Below are positions 7,277 to 15,609 of a DNA stretch of 36,492 nucleotides, piece by piece. Under the pieces are notes generated by a model, which worked only from the letters and a program-made list of their open reading frames with translations, was not told the origin of the DNA and did not search any database. The stretch comes from Pseudomonadales bacterium. Lineage in GTDB: Bacteria > Pseudomonadota > Gammaproteobacteria > Pseudomonadales > Ketobacteraceae. The translations under genes and the position numbers were made by a program. The stretch covers positions 1 to 36,492 of the forward strand of contig JAGUVW010000028.1 in the NCBI GenBank assembly GCA_020062665.1, in the 5' to 3' direction. Position 1 is the first letter of the stretch. Every line of letters starts with the position of its first letter.

Positions 7277-8221
7277 ATGAAAACGCGCGTTCAACTCGAA
7301 GCCGGCGGTGTGCAACTGGCGCTGTATTCCCAGGGCGAACCGAGCAAGCCGCCCGTGTTGCTGGTGCACGGCTATCCCGACGATCACAGTGTGTGGGATG
7401 CGGTGGCGGCGGATCTGTGCCGGGATTTTTTTGTGATCCGTTATGACGTGCGCGGCGCCGGTGCGTCGGAGGCTCCGGCGGCGACCGCAGCGTATCAGCT
7501 GGAAGCGCTGGCGGCGGATCTGAAAGCAGTGCTCGATGCAGCGAGTCCCGGCCGACCGGTGCATCTGGTGGCTCATGACTGGGGCTCGATCCAGTCCTGG
7601 GAAGCAGTGACGGATCGCCGCCTGCGTAGCCGTATCGCGTCCTTCACCAGTATTTCCGGCCCGTGCCTGGATCACATGGGATTCTGGCTGCGCAGCCGTT
7701 TGCGTCCGCCGTTCCGCCGTCATCTGCCGCAGCTGTTCGGGCAGCTGCTGCGTTCCTGGTATGTGATGCTGTTTCATCTGCCGGGAATGGGATATGCGTG
7801 GCGGCTGGGTGTCGCGCGACTGTGGCCCTGGCTGTTGCGGCGCACGGAAAGCGTGGAGGCAAAGCAGCGTGCGAATCAGGCTCGCGACGGCTTTGTCGGC
7901 GTGCGGTTGTATCGCGCCAACTTTCTGCGCCGTCTGCTGTGGCCTGCCGAGCGAGCAACGGAGGTGCCGGTGCAACTGATCATTCCCGAGCGCGATCTGT
8001 TCGTCAGCCCCCATCTGTACGACAACCTGCAGCAGTGGGTGCCGCGCCTGTGGGTACATCGCATGGCGGCGGGACATTGGTTGCCGCTGGCGCAGCCGCT
8101 GCTGCTGGCGGAGCGCATCCGCGATTTCGCACTGACGATCGAAGCCCGCGAACCGGATCCCCTGCCGTCGTTCCGCGCTCGTGCCGCCAGCGTTGGCGCA
8201 GCACACCAGGTGTCGGCGTGA
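7277..8221 (+). CDS. Alpha/beta-fold hydrolase, epoxide-hydrolase-like
   Basis: The 314-residue protein has the HGYP oxyanion motif (31-34) and a nucleophile elbow AHDWGS with Asp101 in the nucleophile position, as in epoxide hydrolases and haloalkane dehalogenases rather than serine esterases. A cap region follows (about 130-220). A late acid in ERDLF and the catalytic His in AAGHWLPL complete the triad. The reaction is therefore likely water addition to an epoxide or a similar ester-intermediate hydrolysis; the substrate is unknown. ATG 7277 has no clear Shine-Dalgarno, but it starts 2 bases after the M24 stop, so translation is probably coupled. Longer in-frame starts upstream lie inside the M24 gene and were rejected. 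Confidence 0.87.
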   Translation: MKTRVQLEAGGVQLALYSQGEPSKPPVLLVHGYPDDHSVWDAVAADLCRDFFVIRYDVRGAGASEAPAATAAYQLEALAADLKAVLDAASPGRPVHLVAHDWGSIQSWEAVTDRRLRSRIASFTSISGPCLDHMGFWLRSRLRPPFRRHLPQLFGQLLRSWYVMLFHLPGMGYAWRLGVARLWPWLLRRTESVEAKQRANQARDGFVGVRLYRANFLRRLLWPAERATEVPVQLIIPERDLFVSPHLYDNLQQWVPRLWVHRMAAGHWLPLAQPLLLAERIRDFALTIEAREPDPLPSFRARAASVGAAHQVSA

Positions 8222-8275
8222 AGGCTTCGCTCTCTGCTCGAAAAATTCTTGGATATGACTGACAGGTACATTGCC

Positions 8276-9160
8276 ATGACGTTGTCCCGCTCCCATTCCC
8301 TGCAGCCCCGCAATGTGAAATTCGACTGGCGCCATACGCCACAGCCCTGGCTGCCAGACGATCCGTTCACCGCGCATTTCATCAACGTGCTGCATCTGCT
8401 GTTGCCGGAAGGCGAGCTGTGGTTCTGCCGTCTCTACAATCAGGCGCTGCCGGACATCGCTGATGAAAACCTGCGTGCCGACGTGAAAGGTTTTGTGCGC
8501 CAGGAAGCGATTCATTCCCGCTCCCATCAGGTGGTGCTCGATCAATATTTTGCGAACAGTGGAATTGTCACCGCGCCCTTCACGCAGCGCGTGCGCTGGC
8601 TGTTCACCGAGGTGCTGGGCGATCAGCCGTTCGGGATCGCGCCAGGCTGGCAATGGCTGGCGCGGGCGTGGCTCACCTTCCGCCTGGGATTGATCGCCGC
8701 CATCGAACATTTCACCTGCGTGATCGGGCGCTGGATTCTGGAGTGCAAAGGACTGGATGACGCCGGCGCTGATCCGGTGATGATGGATCTGCTGCGCTGG
8801 CATGGCGCGGAAGAAGTGGAGCATCGCAATGTGGCCCACGATCTGTTCGAGGCGCGGGGTGGCGGCTATTTCTATCGTGTCGGGCTGATGCTCCTGACAG
8901 GCCCTGTGCTGATTCTGCTGTGGTGGCTGGGCACGCATTTTTTCCTGCGCCAGCAGGTTCCGGCGAACGCGCGCTGGCGGTTCTGGCGGGAATGGCGCCG
9001 TGCCGCGCGCCAGGATCGTCTGCCCACGTTTTCCTTTTTGCTGGCTTCTGTATGGCGCTATCTGCGGCCCGGTTATCACCCACAGGATGAAGCGGACACG
9101 GAGACCGCACTGGACTATCTGCAGCGCTCCCCCGCTGCGTTGCGTGCAACGGCGCGCTGA
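8276..9160 (+). CDS. PF10118-type predicted metal-dependent hydrolase
   Basis: The product (294 residues from ATG 8276) matches the COG3687/PF10118 family: an N-terminal RNVKFDWRHTP, then INVLHLLLPEGELWFCRLYNQALP, VRQEAIHSRSHQ, and a later WHGAEEVEHRNVAHD. The Glu/His-rich helices (QEAIHSRSH, HGAEEVEHR) look like a ferritin-like metal centre, although the family is named a hydrolase. A hydrophobic stretch near residues 210-230 (LMLLTGPVLILLWWLG) may touch the membrane. Upstream in-frame starts at ATG 8255 and TTG 8249 are possible; 8276 is chosen because the family motif begins soon after and ACAGG precedes it. It is third in the M24 operon; such proteins often sit beside lipid or hydrocarbon genes, but their reaction is undefined. 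Confidence 0.82.
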   Translation: MTLSRSHSLQPRNVKFDWRHTPQPWLPDDPFTAHFINVLHLLLPEGELWFCRLYNQALPDIADENLRADVKGFVRQEAIHSRSHQVVLDQYFANSGIVTAPFTQRVRWLFTEVLGDQPFGIAPGWQWLARAWLTFRLGLIAAIEHFTCVIGRWILECKGLDDAGADPVMMDLLRWHGAEEVEHRNVAHDLFEARGGGYFYRVGLMLLTGPVLILLWWLGTHFFLRQQVPANARWRFWREWRRAARQDRLPTFSFLLASVWRYLRPGYHPQDEADTETALDYLQRSPAALRATAR

Positions 9161-9202
9161 ACAAACTGACTTCCAACAACAAAAATACAGGATGAATTCT
9201 TT

Positions 9203-10726
9203 ATGAAACTGCTTCCCACTGCATTGCTGGCTTCGTTGCTGCTGGCCTCACCGGGTCAGGCCATTACCACGCCTTATGTCGATCCGGTCTGGCGCCCGTT
9301 CATCATGCTGGCCGGCGACGGCGATCCGGTGCAGGCGGCGGAACGTCTGCAACGCATCAAGCAGCTGCAGGACACCATGCTGAACAACACCCAGGTGGAT
9401 GGGGACACCCAGCGCTTTATCGATGGCATGTGGCGCTCCATGGAACGTTTCGATCTGAAGGAATTTTACGGGCTGCTGCCGGAACAGGAAGGCCGTCAGC
9501 GGTCGCTGCTTGTGCGTGGTGAATGGCGCGATGATGTCTATCACTACGCGACGGTGAAAAAGGCCGATGCACGTAAAGCTGGCGAGCCTTTGTCTTTGGG
9601 CGATGTCCGCATTCATGTGGCCGCCACGCACCTGCAGAGCCTGAGCCACGGCAATCGCTACTGGCTGCAAGGTGACGTGCAGGCCGGCGTGGGTGCATCG
9701 CGCTGGCAAATCGTGCGCGACGCCGGAGCCGAAATCCTTAACATGGCGTCCTATCCACCGCAGCGTTTCGTGCAACTCGATGCACAGATTGAAGCCGAGA
9801 TGCGGCAGAAAATCCGTCAGGCTTATCCACTACTGGGGAACAAAGATGTGGCGTTTCTGGTGCCGCTGTGGCACGGATTTCCCAACCTGGCGAACGTGCT
9901 GGTATCCATCGCCACGGTGGAAGACGTGGTTGTTGAAGCAGACAACGAACAGGGCTACCAGTCGTACACGGCGCAGCTGGTGTTGGATCAGCACAAGCTG
10001 CGCAACCGCTACCCCAAACTGGTGAGCTACCTGGATCGGGTGGGTAATCTGGTGGAATCCACCATCGACATCCACGACGAAAACGGGCGCCTTGCGCGCA
10101 TCAAGGTGGATTCGAAGCAATGGCGTTTCACCATCGAAACCGTGTTGTCCTTCGGCGGCATTGTGCCGGTGGCGGACGGGCAGCCGCAGCTGGAGCGCAT
10201 CCGTCATTTCCGTGATGCGCCGGTCGATCTGTGGGTGAATATCGATTCCAATCTGGACGTGCTGGGTGTGCGTACCCACGTTCGCAATCTGCGCGCCCAG
10301 ATGCGCTATGTGCCCAGCGCGGACCAGGTCAATCTGGAAACTCATATCAACGTAGTGCCAACGGTTGCGGTGGACGGTGCCTTTCTGGGCGCTGTACCCA
10401 CCGGACTGATTGATATGCTGATTCCCGGTAACATCGCCAGCATCATCACGGAGTTCTTCACCGTGGCGTGTGAAGGCAACGGCGGGCAGGGCATCGTTGC
10501 CCGCCTTTCAATGCGCAATCTCGACACGCCCGGTGTGAGTGAAGCCCGCGCCGAAGGTTCCGTGCTCGCCATCGACAATCCCTTCATCAAGATGGGCATG
10601 CGCATCGTGAATACCCGCATGATTCCCGATGACGCGGCGTCGGAGGAATGGCGCCACCTGTTCTTTGCCACCCAGGACGCTTTCTACCAGGACTTTGACC
10701 TGTTCATGCAAAAAAGGAAGCTGTAG
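9203..10726 (+). CDS. Exported protein of unknown function, 507 aa
   Basis: I do not recognise this family. The protein begins with a clear signal peptide (MKLLPTALLASLLLASPGQA, cut after residue 20). No lipobox Cys is seen, so the mature protein is likely periplasmic or outer-membrane associated. No later membrane helix is evident. The mature part has a helical N-terminal third (residues 30-130) and then long alternating strands (SYTAQLVLDQHKL, TRVHVRNLRAQM-like repeats) ending in a charged helix. The beta-rich middle and a central hydrophobic segment (GLIDMLIPGNIASIITEFF, about 400-420) could suit a lipid- or membrane-binding protein, but this is speculation. AGGA precedes ATG 9203. It closes the TetR-linked run 42 bases after the PF10118 gene and ends at a strong terminator. 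Confidence 0.85.
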   Translation: MKLLPTALLASLLLASPGQAITTPYVDPVWRPFIMLAGDGDPVQAAERLQRIKQLQDTMLNNTQVDGDTQRFIDGMWRSMERFDLKEFYGLLPEQEGRQRSLLVRGEWRDDVYHYATVKKADARKAGEPLSLGDVRIHVAATHLQSLSHGNRYWLQGDVQAGVGASRWQIVRDAGAEILNMASYPPQRFVQLDAQIEAEMRQKIRQAYPLLGNKDVAFLVPLWHGFPNLANVLVSIATVEDVVVEADNEQGYQSYTAQLVLDQHKLRNRYPKLVSYLDRVGNLVESTIDIHDENGRLARIKVDSKQWRFTIETVLSFGGIVPVADGQPQLERIRHFRDAPVDLWVNIDSNLDVLGVRTHVRNLRAQMRYVPSADQVNLETHINVVPTVAVDGAFLGAVPTGLIDMLIPGNIASIITEFFTVACEGNGGQGIVARLSMRNLDTPGVSEARAEGSVLAIDNPFIKMGMRIVNTRMIPDDAASEEWRHLFFATQDAFYQDFDLFMQKRKL

Positions 10727-10733
10727 TGGTGGG

Positions 10734-10777
10734 GCTGCGCCGATGGGGTCGGTTACGCCGGCGCAGCTTTTCTTTTT
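10734..10777 (+). terminator. Intrinsic terminator of the M24-hydrolase operon
   Basis: GCTGCGCCG (10734-10742) pairs perfectly with CGGCGCAGC (10759-10767) across a 16-base loop and is followed by TTTTCTTTTT. It begins 8 bases after the stop of the exported protein gene and precedes the convergent CoA-transferase family gene. Confidence 0.9.
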
Positions 10778-10790
10778 CACGTTGCGGGGA

Positions 10791-11933
10791 TCAAATCTGT
10801 GCGACAGCGCCCTGCGCCTGCAGCGTGTCGATTTCGCGCTGGCTGAAACCAAAATCTTTCAATACGGCGCTGGTGTCCGTGCCGGGTGCAGAAATCGGTT
10901 TGGGAGTGCCCGAAGGCGTGCGGCTGAAGCGCGGTGTCGGTGCCGGCTGCAGCATATTGCCTACCTGCACAAAGCTGTTGCGCGCTTTGTTGTGAGGATG
11001 CGCTGGCGCTTCGCCCAATCCCAGCACCGGTGCGAAACACACATCCGTGCCTTCGAACACTTCACACCACTCATCACGGCTGCGGCTGCGGAAAATCGCC
11101 GCCAGTTTCTGTTTTTGCTGCGGCCAGCGCTGCGGATTCAGTTGCTCGCCAAACTCAGCCTCGTCCAGTCCGAGCTTCTGTTTCAGCAGCGCATAAAACT
11201 GCGGCTCGATGCTGCCGATGCTGATGTACTTGCCATCGGACGTTTCATAGGTATCGTAAAAGTGCGCGCCGGAATCCAGCATATGAGTACCGCGCTCGTC
11301 GCTGAACTGGCCGATGCCTTTGAGGCCATAAAACATGGCCATCAGTGCGGCGGCGCCTTCCACCATCGAGCAGTCGATTACCTGGCCCTTGCCGGAACGT
11401 GATGCTTCCAGAATCCCGCACACCAGGCCGAACGCCAGCATCATCCCACCGCCACCGAAATCCCCCACCAGATTCAGCGGTGGAATCGGACCTTCGCCGC
11501 GACGTCCCACTGCATGCAATGCGCCGGAGAGCGCGATGTAATTGATGTCATGGCCGGCGGTTTGTGCGAGCGGGCCGGTCTGCCCCCAGCCCGTCATGCG
11601 GCCGTAAACGATTTTGGGATTGCGCGCCAGACACTGCTCCGGCCCCACACCCAAACGCTCGGTTACACCGGGGCGAAAGCCTTCGAAGATCGCGTCCGCG
11701 GATTCGCATAGCTTCAGCACGGTTTCCGCCCCGGCGGGGGACTTCAGATTCACCGCGATGCTGCGCCGATTGCGGAACAGTATGTCGTGGCCGCCGGCGT
11801 CACCGGGATTGCCGCCGATGCGTTCCACCCGGATCACCTCGGCGCCCATGTCCGCCAGCATCATGCCGCAGAAGGGACCGGGGCCGATGCCCGCCAGTTC
11901 GATGATGCGAATGCCGTGTAAGGGGCCTGCCAT
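10791..11933 (-). CDS. CaiB/BaiF CoA-transferase family protein, alpha-methylacyl-CoA racemase-like
   Basis: The 380-residue protein is a full-length type III CoA-transferase family member. The opening [22 protein letters not shown]-type segment (residues 5-26) and the pair His128 ([12 protein letters not shown]) and Asp158 ([10 protein letters not shown]) match the catalytic His/Asp pair of alpha-methylacyl-CoA racemase (His126/Asp156 in the mycobacterial enzyme). It probably inverts the 2-methyl centre of branched acyl-CoAs so that beta-oxidation can proceed; a true CoA transferase is less likely. It is cytoplasmic. The gene is a single minus-strand unit, convergent with the exported-protein operon. 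It fits the lipid theme of this third of the window. Confidence 0.92.
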   Translation of the reverse strand: MAGPLHGIRIIELAGIGPGPFCGMMLADMGAEVIRVERIGGNPGDAGGHDILFRNRRSIAVNLKSPAGAETVLKLCESADAIFEGFRPGVTERLGVGPEQCLARNPKIVYGRMTGWGQTGPLAQTAGHDINYIALSGALHAVGRRGEGPIPPLNLVGDFGGGGMMLAFGLVCGILEASRSGKGQVIDCSMVEGAAALMAMFYGLKGIGQFSDERGTHMLDSGAHFYDTYETSDGKYISIGSIEPQFYALLKQKLGLDEAEFGEQLNPQRWPQQKQKLAAIFRSRSRDEWCEVFEGTDVCFAPVLGLGEAPAHPHNKARNSFVQVGNMLQPAPTPRFSRTPSGTPKPISAPGTDTSAVLKDFGFSQREIDTLQAQGAVAQI

Positions 11934-11963
11934 GGAGTGTCCTCTCTGTCTGTCTGAAATGTG

Positions 11964-11992
11964 AAAAGCCCCGGCGTTTTCAGGGCCGGGGC
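11964..11992 (-). terminator. Minus-strand terminator-like hairpin downstream of nadV
   Basis: Read on the minus strand, GCCCCGGC, a 9-base loop and GCCGGGGC form a perfect 8-bp GC stem followed by TTTTC. It lies about 180 bases beyond the nadV stop and 31 bases before the racemase-like gene, so it can end nadV transcripts. The T-run is short. Confidence 0.6.
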
Positions 11993-12046
11993 AAGGAAGG
12001 GCAGGTTAGGGGATTTGTGGGGGGACTGGCAAGTCAGACAAGGCTG

Positions 12047-12168
12047 TTACTCGCGCTGGAGGGCTGAACCTATTTCCGGACACGCCGTGAACCCTTCCCT
12101 GGGGGCTGCTCCGCGACATCCATGTCGCAGAGCGTCCGGAAATAGGTTCAGCCCTCCAGCGCGAGTAA
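12047..12168. repeat. 35-bp perfect inverted repeat with inner hairpin
   Basis: The left arm (12047-12081, beginning TTACTCGCGC and ending TTTCCGGAC) is the exact reverse complement of the right arm (12134-12168). The 52-base centre holds a second dyad: GCGACAT (12113-12119), CC, ATGTCGC (12122-12128), extended by GCTC/GAGC with one mismatch. The element ends 5 bases from the nadV stop. No open reading frame of its own is visible. The arms would make a very stable stem in RNA. It looks like a non-autonomous palindromic repeat (REP/MITE-like) inserted behind nadV; part of its sequence recurs at the right end of the window. Confidence 0.9.
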
Positions 12169-12173
12169 TGCAT

Positions 12174-13541
12174 TTATTGAGCATTCGCCCTCACTTCCTC
12201 CAGACTCCACTCCACCAACACTTTCCCGTTGCGGAACACCGGCACCAGCAGATTGCCCGCTGGCGCGTCGCTGCGATTCACAGTCCGGTAACCCTGCTCA
12301 TCACGGATCAACGCCAGCCGCCCCCGCTTGGAGCGTTTGCCTGGATCGGTGACTGGGTCTTTGAACACATCCCGCCATTCACCGTTCACACAGGCGGCCG
12401 ATGCCTTCATGGCGAATTTCTGGGTATCGCGATTCACTTTCTGCAGCAATTCACCACCCATGCCGAACGCCACATTGTCCGCACTCAAGCCCTGCTTTTG
12501 CATCGCAGACAGAATGGCCTCGATGGAGGCAGCACTCACGCCGTCGCCCTGGATCAACCGCACGCAGTCGGGCAGCACGCGATAACCCTTGCTGTTGGTG
12601 CGATAGCCGAACTTTGCCATCAGGCGTTCGACAGCGGCGGGCACTACTTCCACCGGATTGCCGGAATCCGGCCGCACCACCAGAGTACCACCCATCTGCT
12701 CCACCTGAGCTTTCAGTTCGCCGCCCCACAGATTGTCGATGGCATTCCACAAATCGTAGGAATCGCTTACCACCGCCACCAGTTTTCCGGCACCGCCGAA
12801 TTGTTTGAGCATGTTGGCATAGGCGGCAGACTCACCGTCGCGACCCCAGCTGGTGATGGTGCTGTGCTCCGCCGCCGGGATGGAAAATCCTGCCATATCC
12901 GCGCCGTAATAACGCCGTGCTGCCAGAATCGCCGACAAGGTGTCAGTGCCCATGAAATTCACCAGGTGCGCCAGGCCGCCAAGCGCCGCAGTTTCTTCCG
13001 AACTGGCGCCACGGGAACCGAAGTCGTGCAGCTTGAAGGGCAAGCCATCCAGACTGTCGGCCGTTTCCGCCAGATAACGGGCGATGATGTTGCGGCAGTT
13101 CCAGGACACAGTGGCAACAGTGACCGGATACCAGATCGCCCGCAACAGCGCAGTCTCCACATAGCTGGTCAGCCAGGCGCAGGCCGGATCAGTGTTCATC
13201 ACCTGTACCAGCACATTGCCCACCGGCACCACGCTGCCTTCCGCCACTGCCTCGATTTCCAGCGGCAAAAAACCATTGTGCGCGTTCAGGATATATTCCC
13301 AGCCGGCGCGGTTGAACGGGACACCGTGGGCGATGGATACGGCTTCGGCCTCGTCGATGTCGGCGGCAGAGAAGGGCTTGGACAGATATTCTTTCAGAAA
13401 CGCCTGCAGGCCGAAAAACACGGTGCGGGGATACACGCCGCCACGGGATTCGATGTAGCTGGAAACAAATTCAGTGCCCGCAGGGTATTGGGCGAAGTGG
13501 GAAACCTTGTAGGAATCGGTGTTCAGAATCAGGTTGCGCAT
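12174..13541 (-). CDS. nadV: Nicotinamide phosphoribosyltransferase
   Basis: The 455-residue protein has the hallmarks of NAMPT/NadV: LNTDSYKVSHFAQYP at the N-terminus, KLHDFGSRGASS, the catalytic-His segment AAEHSTITSWG, SDSYDLWNA and the phosphate-site VRPDSGNP. It makes nicotinamide mononucleotide from nicotinamide and phosphoribosyl pyrophosphate, the first step of the short salvage route to NAD. It is full length and cytoplasmic. The gene is divergent from nrtR, whose product is the usual repressor of NAD salvage genes, and dyads lie between them. AGGA precedes ATG 13541 on the minus strand. The 35-bp inverted repeat begins 5 bases after its stop and could affect the mRNA 3' end. Confidence 0.95.
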   Translation of the reverse strand: MRNLILNTDSYKVSHFAQYPAGTEFVSSYIESRGGVYPRTVFFGLQAFLKEYLSKPFSAADIDEAEAVSIAHGVPFNRAGWEYILNAHNGFLPLEIEAVAEGSVVPVGNVLVQVMNTDPACAWLTSYVETALLRAIWYPVTVATVSWNCRNIIARYLAETADSLDGLPFKLHDFGSRGASSEETAALGGLAHLVNFMGTDTLSAILAARRYYGADMAGFSIPAAEHSTITSWGRDGESAAYANMLKQFGGAGKLVAVVSDSYDLWNAIDNLWGGELKAQVEQMGGTLVVRPDSGNPVEVVPAAVERLMAKFGYRTNSKGYRVLPDCVRLIQGDGVSAASIEAILSAMQKQGLSADNVAFGMGGELLQKVNRDTQKFAMKASAACVNGEWRDVFKDPVTDPGKRSKRGRLALIRDEQGYRTVNRSDAPAGNLLVPVFRNGKVLVEWSLEEVRANAQ

Positions 13542-13641
13542 GACGGAAATCCTCCAGTCAGTGTTGATAAAGGTGCCGGTCTATCCAGCACACAGGCAGC
13601 GATCCGCTGACCTCGGGTTGCGTTTCGCAGCCGTCGGTAGC

Positions 13642-13674
13642 AATATAGTGGCCCATAGCCAATATATTTGTCAA
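13642..13674 (-). promoter_or_regulatory. Candidate nadV promoter region with AT-rich dyad
   Basis: An 11-bp inverted repeat with one mismatch (AATATAGTGGC at 13642-13652, GCCAATATATT at 13658-13668, spacer CCATA) lies next to a minus-strand TTGACA (13674-13669) and TATATT (13647-13642). The 21-base gap between these boxes is longer than ideal, so the exact -10 is uncertain. A dyad over a promoter between nrtR and nadV is the expected place for an NrtR operator. Confidence 0.5.
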
Positions 13675-13683
13675 CTCTCGCAG

Positions 13684-13706
13684 GACAGAAATGGCAGTTT
13701 TCTGTC
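13684..13706. promoter_or_regulatory. Second dyad between nadV and nrtR
   Basis: GACAGAAA (13684-13691) and TTTCTGTC (13699-13706) form a perfect 8-bp inverted repeat with a 7-base spacer. It lies 87 bases upstream of the nrtR start. It is a second candidate operator in the divergent region; no T-tract follows, so it is not an ordinary terminator. Confidence 0.45.
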
Positions 13707-13792
13707 ATCGGCAGATCGCAAGCAGCTAAATATGCTGGTCTTACAGACATAGACAGGCCCAACACAAACAAACCGCTAACGGATTACCCGCC

Positions 13793-14527
13793 ATGGTTGA
13801 CGAAACCGAAGCTGAGTTTCTGCGTCGCTACAACATTCACGATTACGATCTGCCGCTGGTAAGTGTGGATCTGGCGATCTTTACCCTGCGTGATCAGCGG
13901 CTGCAGGTGTTGCTGGTGGAGCGGGGGGCGCACCCGCACAAAGGTCGCTGGGCACTGCCCGGAGGTTTTGTTGATCTGAAACAGGATCGTGAACTGCTGG
14001 ATACCGCGCGGCGCAAACTGCAGGAAAAGACGGGCGTGCGGACGCCGCATCTGGAGCAGGTGGTGAGCGTGGGCAGTGCAAGCCGGGACCCCCGGGGCTG
14101 GTCGATCACCATACTGTTCATGGCGCTGATTCCTCCGGTGTCGCTGCAGGGAGGGGGCGCCGTCGATGATGTGCGCTGGTGGCCGTTCGCCGACGCCTGT
14201 GCACTGCCTCTGGCATTCGATCATCGCGAGCTGCTGTTGCAGGCGCGGGAACGGTTGCGCAACAAAACTGCCTACACGCTGCTGCCGATTCACGTGCTGC
14301 AGCCGCCATTCACGCTTACCCGGTTGCAACAGGCATTCGAGGAGCTGCTGGGCGAACCGCTGGAAAAAAAGTCCTTCCGCCGCCGCATTCTGAGTGCCGA
14401 TGTGCTGGAGGAGGTGGGCGAGGATCTGCCGGAAGGAGGCCGCGGCCGCCCGGCGCTGCTCTATCGTCTGCGGCGAGGGGCGGAACAGCATGTGTTTTCC
14501 CGTGTCGTACTGGCAGACCGGCTGTAA
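13793..14527 (+). CDS. nrtR: NrtR-type Nudix-related transcriptional regulator
   Basis: The 244-residue protein joins an N-terminal Nudix domain (LVSVDLAIFTL, then RWALPGGFVDL) to a C-terminal winged-helix part (LLGEPLEKKSFRRRIL, then GRGRPALLYRL), the NrtR architecture. The Nudix box is degenerate: RKLQEKTGV stands where REUxEExGU is expected, so two acidic metal ligands are replaced by Lys. This fits a regulator that senses ADP-ribose-like ligands rather than hydrolyses them. NrtR proteins repress NAD biosynthesis genes, and here the gene is divergent from nadV with dyads between. It is full length. The ATG at 13793 lacks a strong Shine-Dalgarno. The next operon starts from its own promoter 82 bases downstream. 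Confidence 0.9.
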   Translation: MVDETEAEFLRRYNIHDYDLPLVSVDLAIFTLRDQRLQVLLVERGAHPHKGRWALPGGFVDLKQDRELLDTARRKLQEKTGVRTPHLEQVVSVGSASRDPRGWSITILFMALIPPVSLQGGGAVDDVRWWPFADACALPLAFDHRELLLQARERLRNKTAYTLLPIHVLQPPFTLTRLQQAFEELLGEPLEKKSFRRRILSADVLEEVGEDLPEGGRGRPALLYRLRRGAEQHVFSRVVLADRL

Positions 14528-14539
14528 TCACGACGCTGT

Positions 14540-14569
14540 TTGACAGTGCTAGAATAGGCGTTGGATAGT
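14540..14569 (+). promoter_or_regulatory. Sigma-70 promoter of the amidoligase operon
   Basis: TTGACA (14540-14545, perfect -35) and GATAGT (14564-14569, 4 of 6) are 18 bases apart. Transcription would start near 14576. An in-frame GTG at 14568 overlaps the -10 and so cannot be the start codon, which supports GTG 14610. Confidence 0.6.
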
Positions 14570-14609
14570 GAAGCGTCAGCCGGTTTCCGGCGCAGTCAGG
14601 AGAACCCCC

Positions 14610-15605
14610 GTGAGTCACCATCGTTGGATGCCACCCCAAACGCGAAATCCTCAAGGCCAGGAGCGCCATGTCGGCGTGGAACTGGAGATGGCGGGACTGG
14701 AACCGCTGGACATGGTGCATTGCATCCGCTCGGTGTTTGGAGGTGAACTGCAACGCACCAGCCGTTTCGAATACCGGGTGGAAAACACCACGCTGGGAAC
14801 CTTCGGCGTCGAACTGGATGCCTCCTATCTGAAATCCATCGGCTATAAACTGGAAAAAAGTCTGCATGCCGAGGACGAGTTTTCTTTCGAAAATCTGGCG
14901 ACGGATATCATCACCCTTGCCGCCGAGCAAGTGGTGCCTTGGGAAATCACCACGCCGCCAGTGCCGCTGTCGCGGTTGCATGAACTTGAAGTGCTGTTCG
15001 AGGGATTACGCAAGGCGGGGGCTTTGGGTACCCGCAGTAGCCTGGTGTATGCGTTTGGTTTGCATCTGAATCCGGAATTGCCGGCGCTGGATGTGAAAAC
15101 CATTCTGAATTATCTGCGCGCATTTCTGTGTCTGTTCGAGTGGATCGCCGATGAAGACGACACGGATCTGACCCGACGCCTCACCAGCTACATCAACCAT
15201 TTCAGCAAGCCCTATATTCTGAAAGTGCTGGACCCACATTATCAGCCCAGCCTGCACCAATTCATGCTGGATTACATCGAGGCCAATCCCACCCGCAATC
15301 GCACGCTGGATTTGCTGCCTCTGTTTGCCTGGCTGGACGAGCCTTTCCTGCGCACGCACATTGAAGATCCCCGCGTCAAAGGGCGGCCCACGCTGCATTA
15401 CCGTTTGCCCAATTGCGACATCGACAACCCGGCGTGGAATCTGTGGCAGCCCTGGAGTGAATGGCTGCAGGTGGAGCAGCTTGCGCAGCGGCCCGACAAG
15501 CTGGCGGCCATGTCTGCCGAGTATGTGCGTCATCTGGATTCACTGCTGTCCGGCCTGGATGGCAGCTGGCTGAAATCCATCAGTCTTTGGTTGCACAGGG
15601 ATTGA
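14610..15605 (+). CDS. Amidoligase family (COOH-NH2 ligase) protein
   Basis: The product is 331 residues from GTG 14610, chosen because AGGAG lies 7-8 bases upstream and the promoter covers the only longer start. RHVGVELEMAGL near residue 20 is the opening strand motif of the glutamine-synthetase-fold amidoligase family, followed by GVELDASYLKS and a central EITTPPVPLSRLHELE with acidic metal/ATP-site residues. By family knowledge these enzymes make amide bonds from a carboxylate and an amine with ATP; the substrate here is unknown. The gene is followed 4 bases later by a class I glutamine amidotransferase, a pairing noted for this family, which suggests ligation paired with removal of a gamma-glutamyl-type or amide group. 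It is cytoplasmic. Confidence 0.8.
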   Translation: MSHHRWMPPQTRNPQGQERHVGVELEMAGLEPLDMVHCIRSVFGGELQRTSRFEYRVENTTLGTFGVELDASYLKSIGYKLEKSLHAEDEFSFENLATDIITLAAEQVVPWEITTPPVPLSRLHELEVLFEGLRKAGALGTRSSLVYAFGLHLNPELPALDVKTILNYLRAFLCLFEWIADEDDTDLTRRLTSYINHFSKPYILKVLDPHYQPSLHQFMLDYIEANPTRNRTLDLLPLFAWLDEPFLRTHIEDPRVKGRPTLHYRLPNCDIDNPAWNLWQPWSEWLQVEQLAQRPDKLAAMSAEYVRHLDSLLSGLDGSWLKSISLWLHRD

Positions 15606-15609
15606 TGGG

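Noticed and set aside
6962-9079. A 705-codon open frame on the minus strand opposite the M24, hydrolase and PF10118 genes
   Set aside because: It is antisense to three genes with clear family motifs. Its product is rich in Gln, His, Arg and Pro with no recognisable domain, as expected from GC-rich codon shadows.
11961-13610. A 549-codon + strand frame across the inverted repeat and opposite nadV
   Set aside because: nadV motifs on the other strand are unmistakable, and the frame crosses a terminator and a palindromic repeat.
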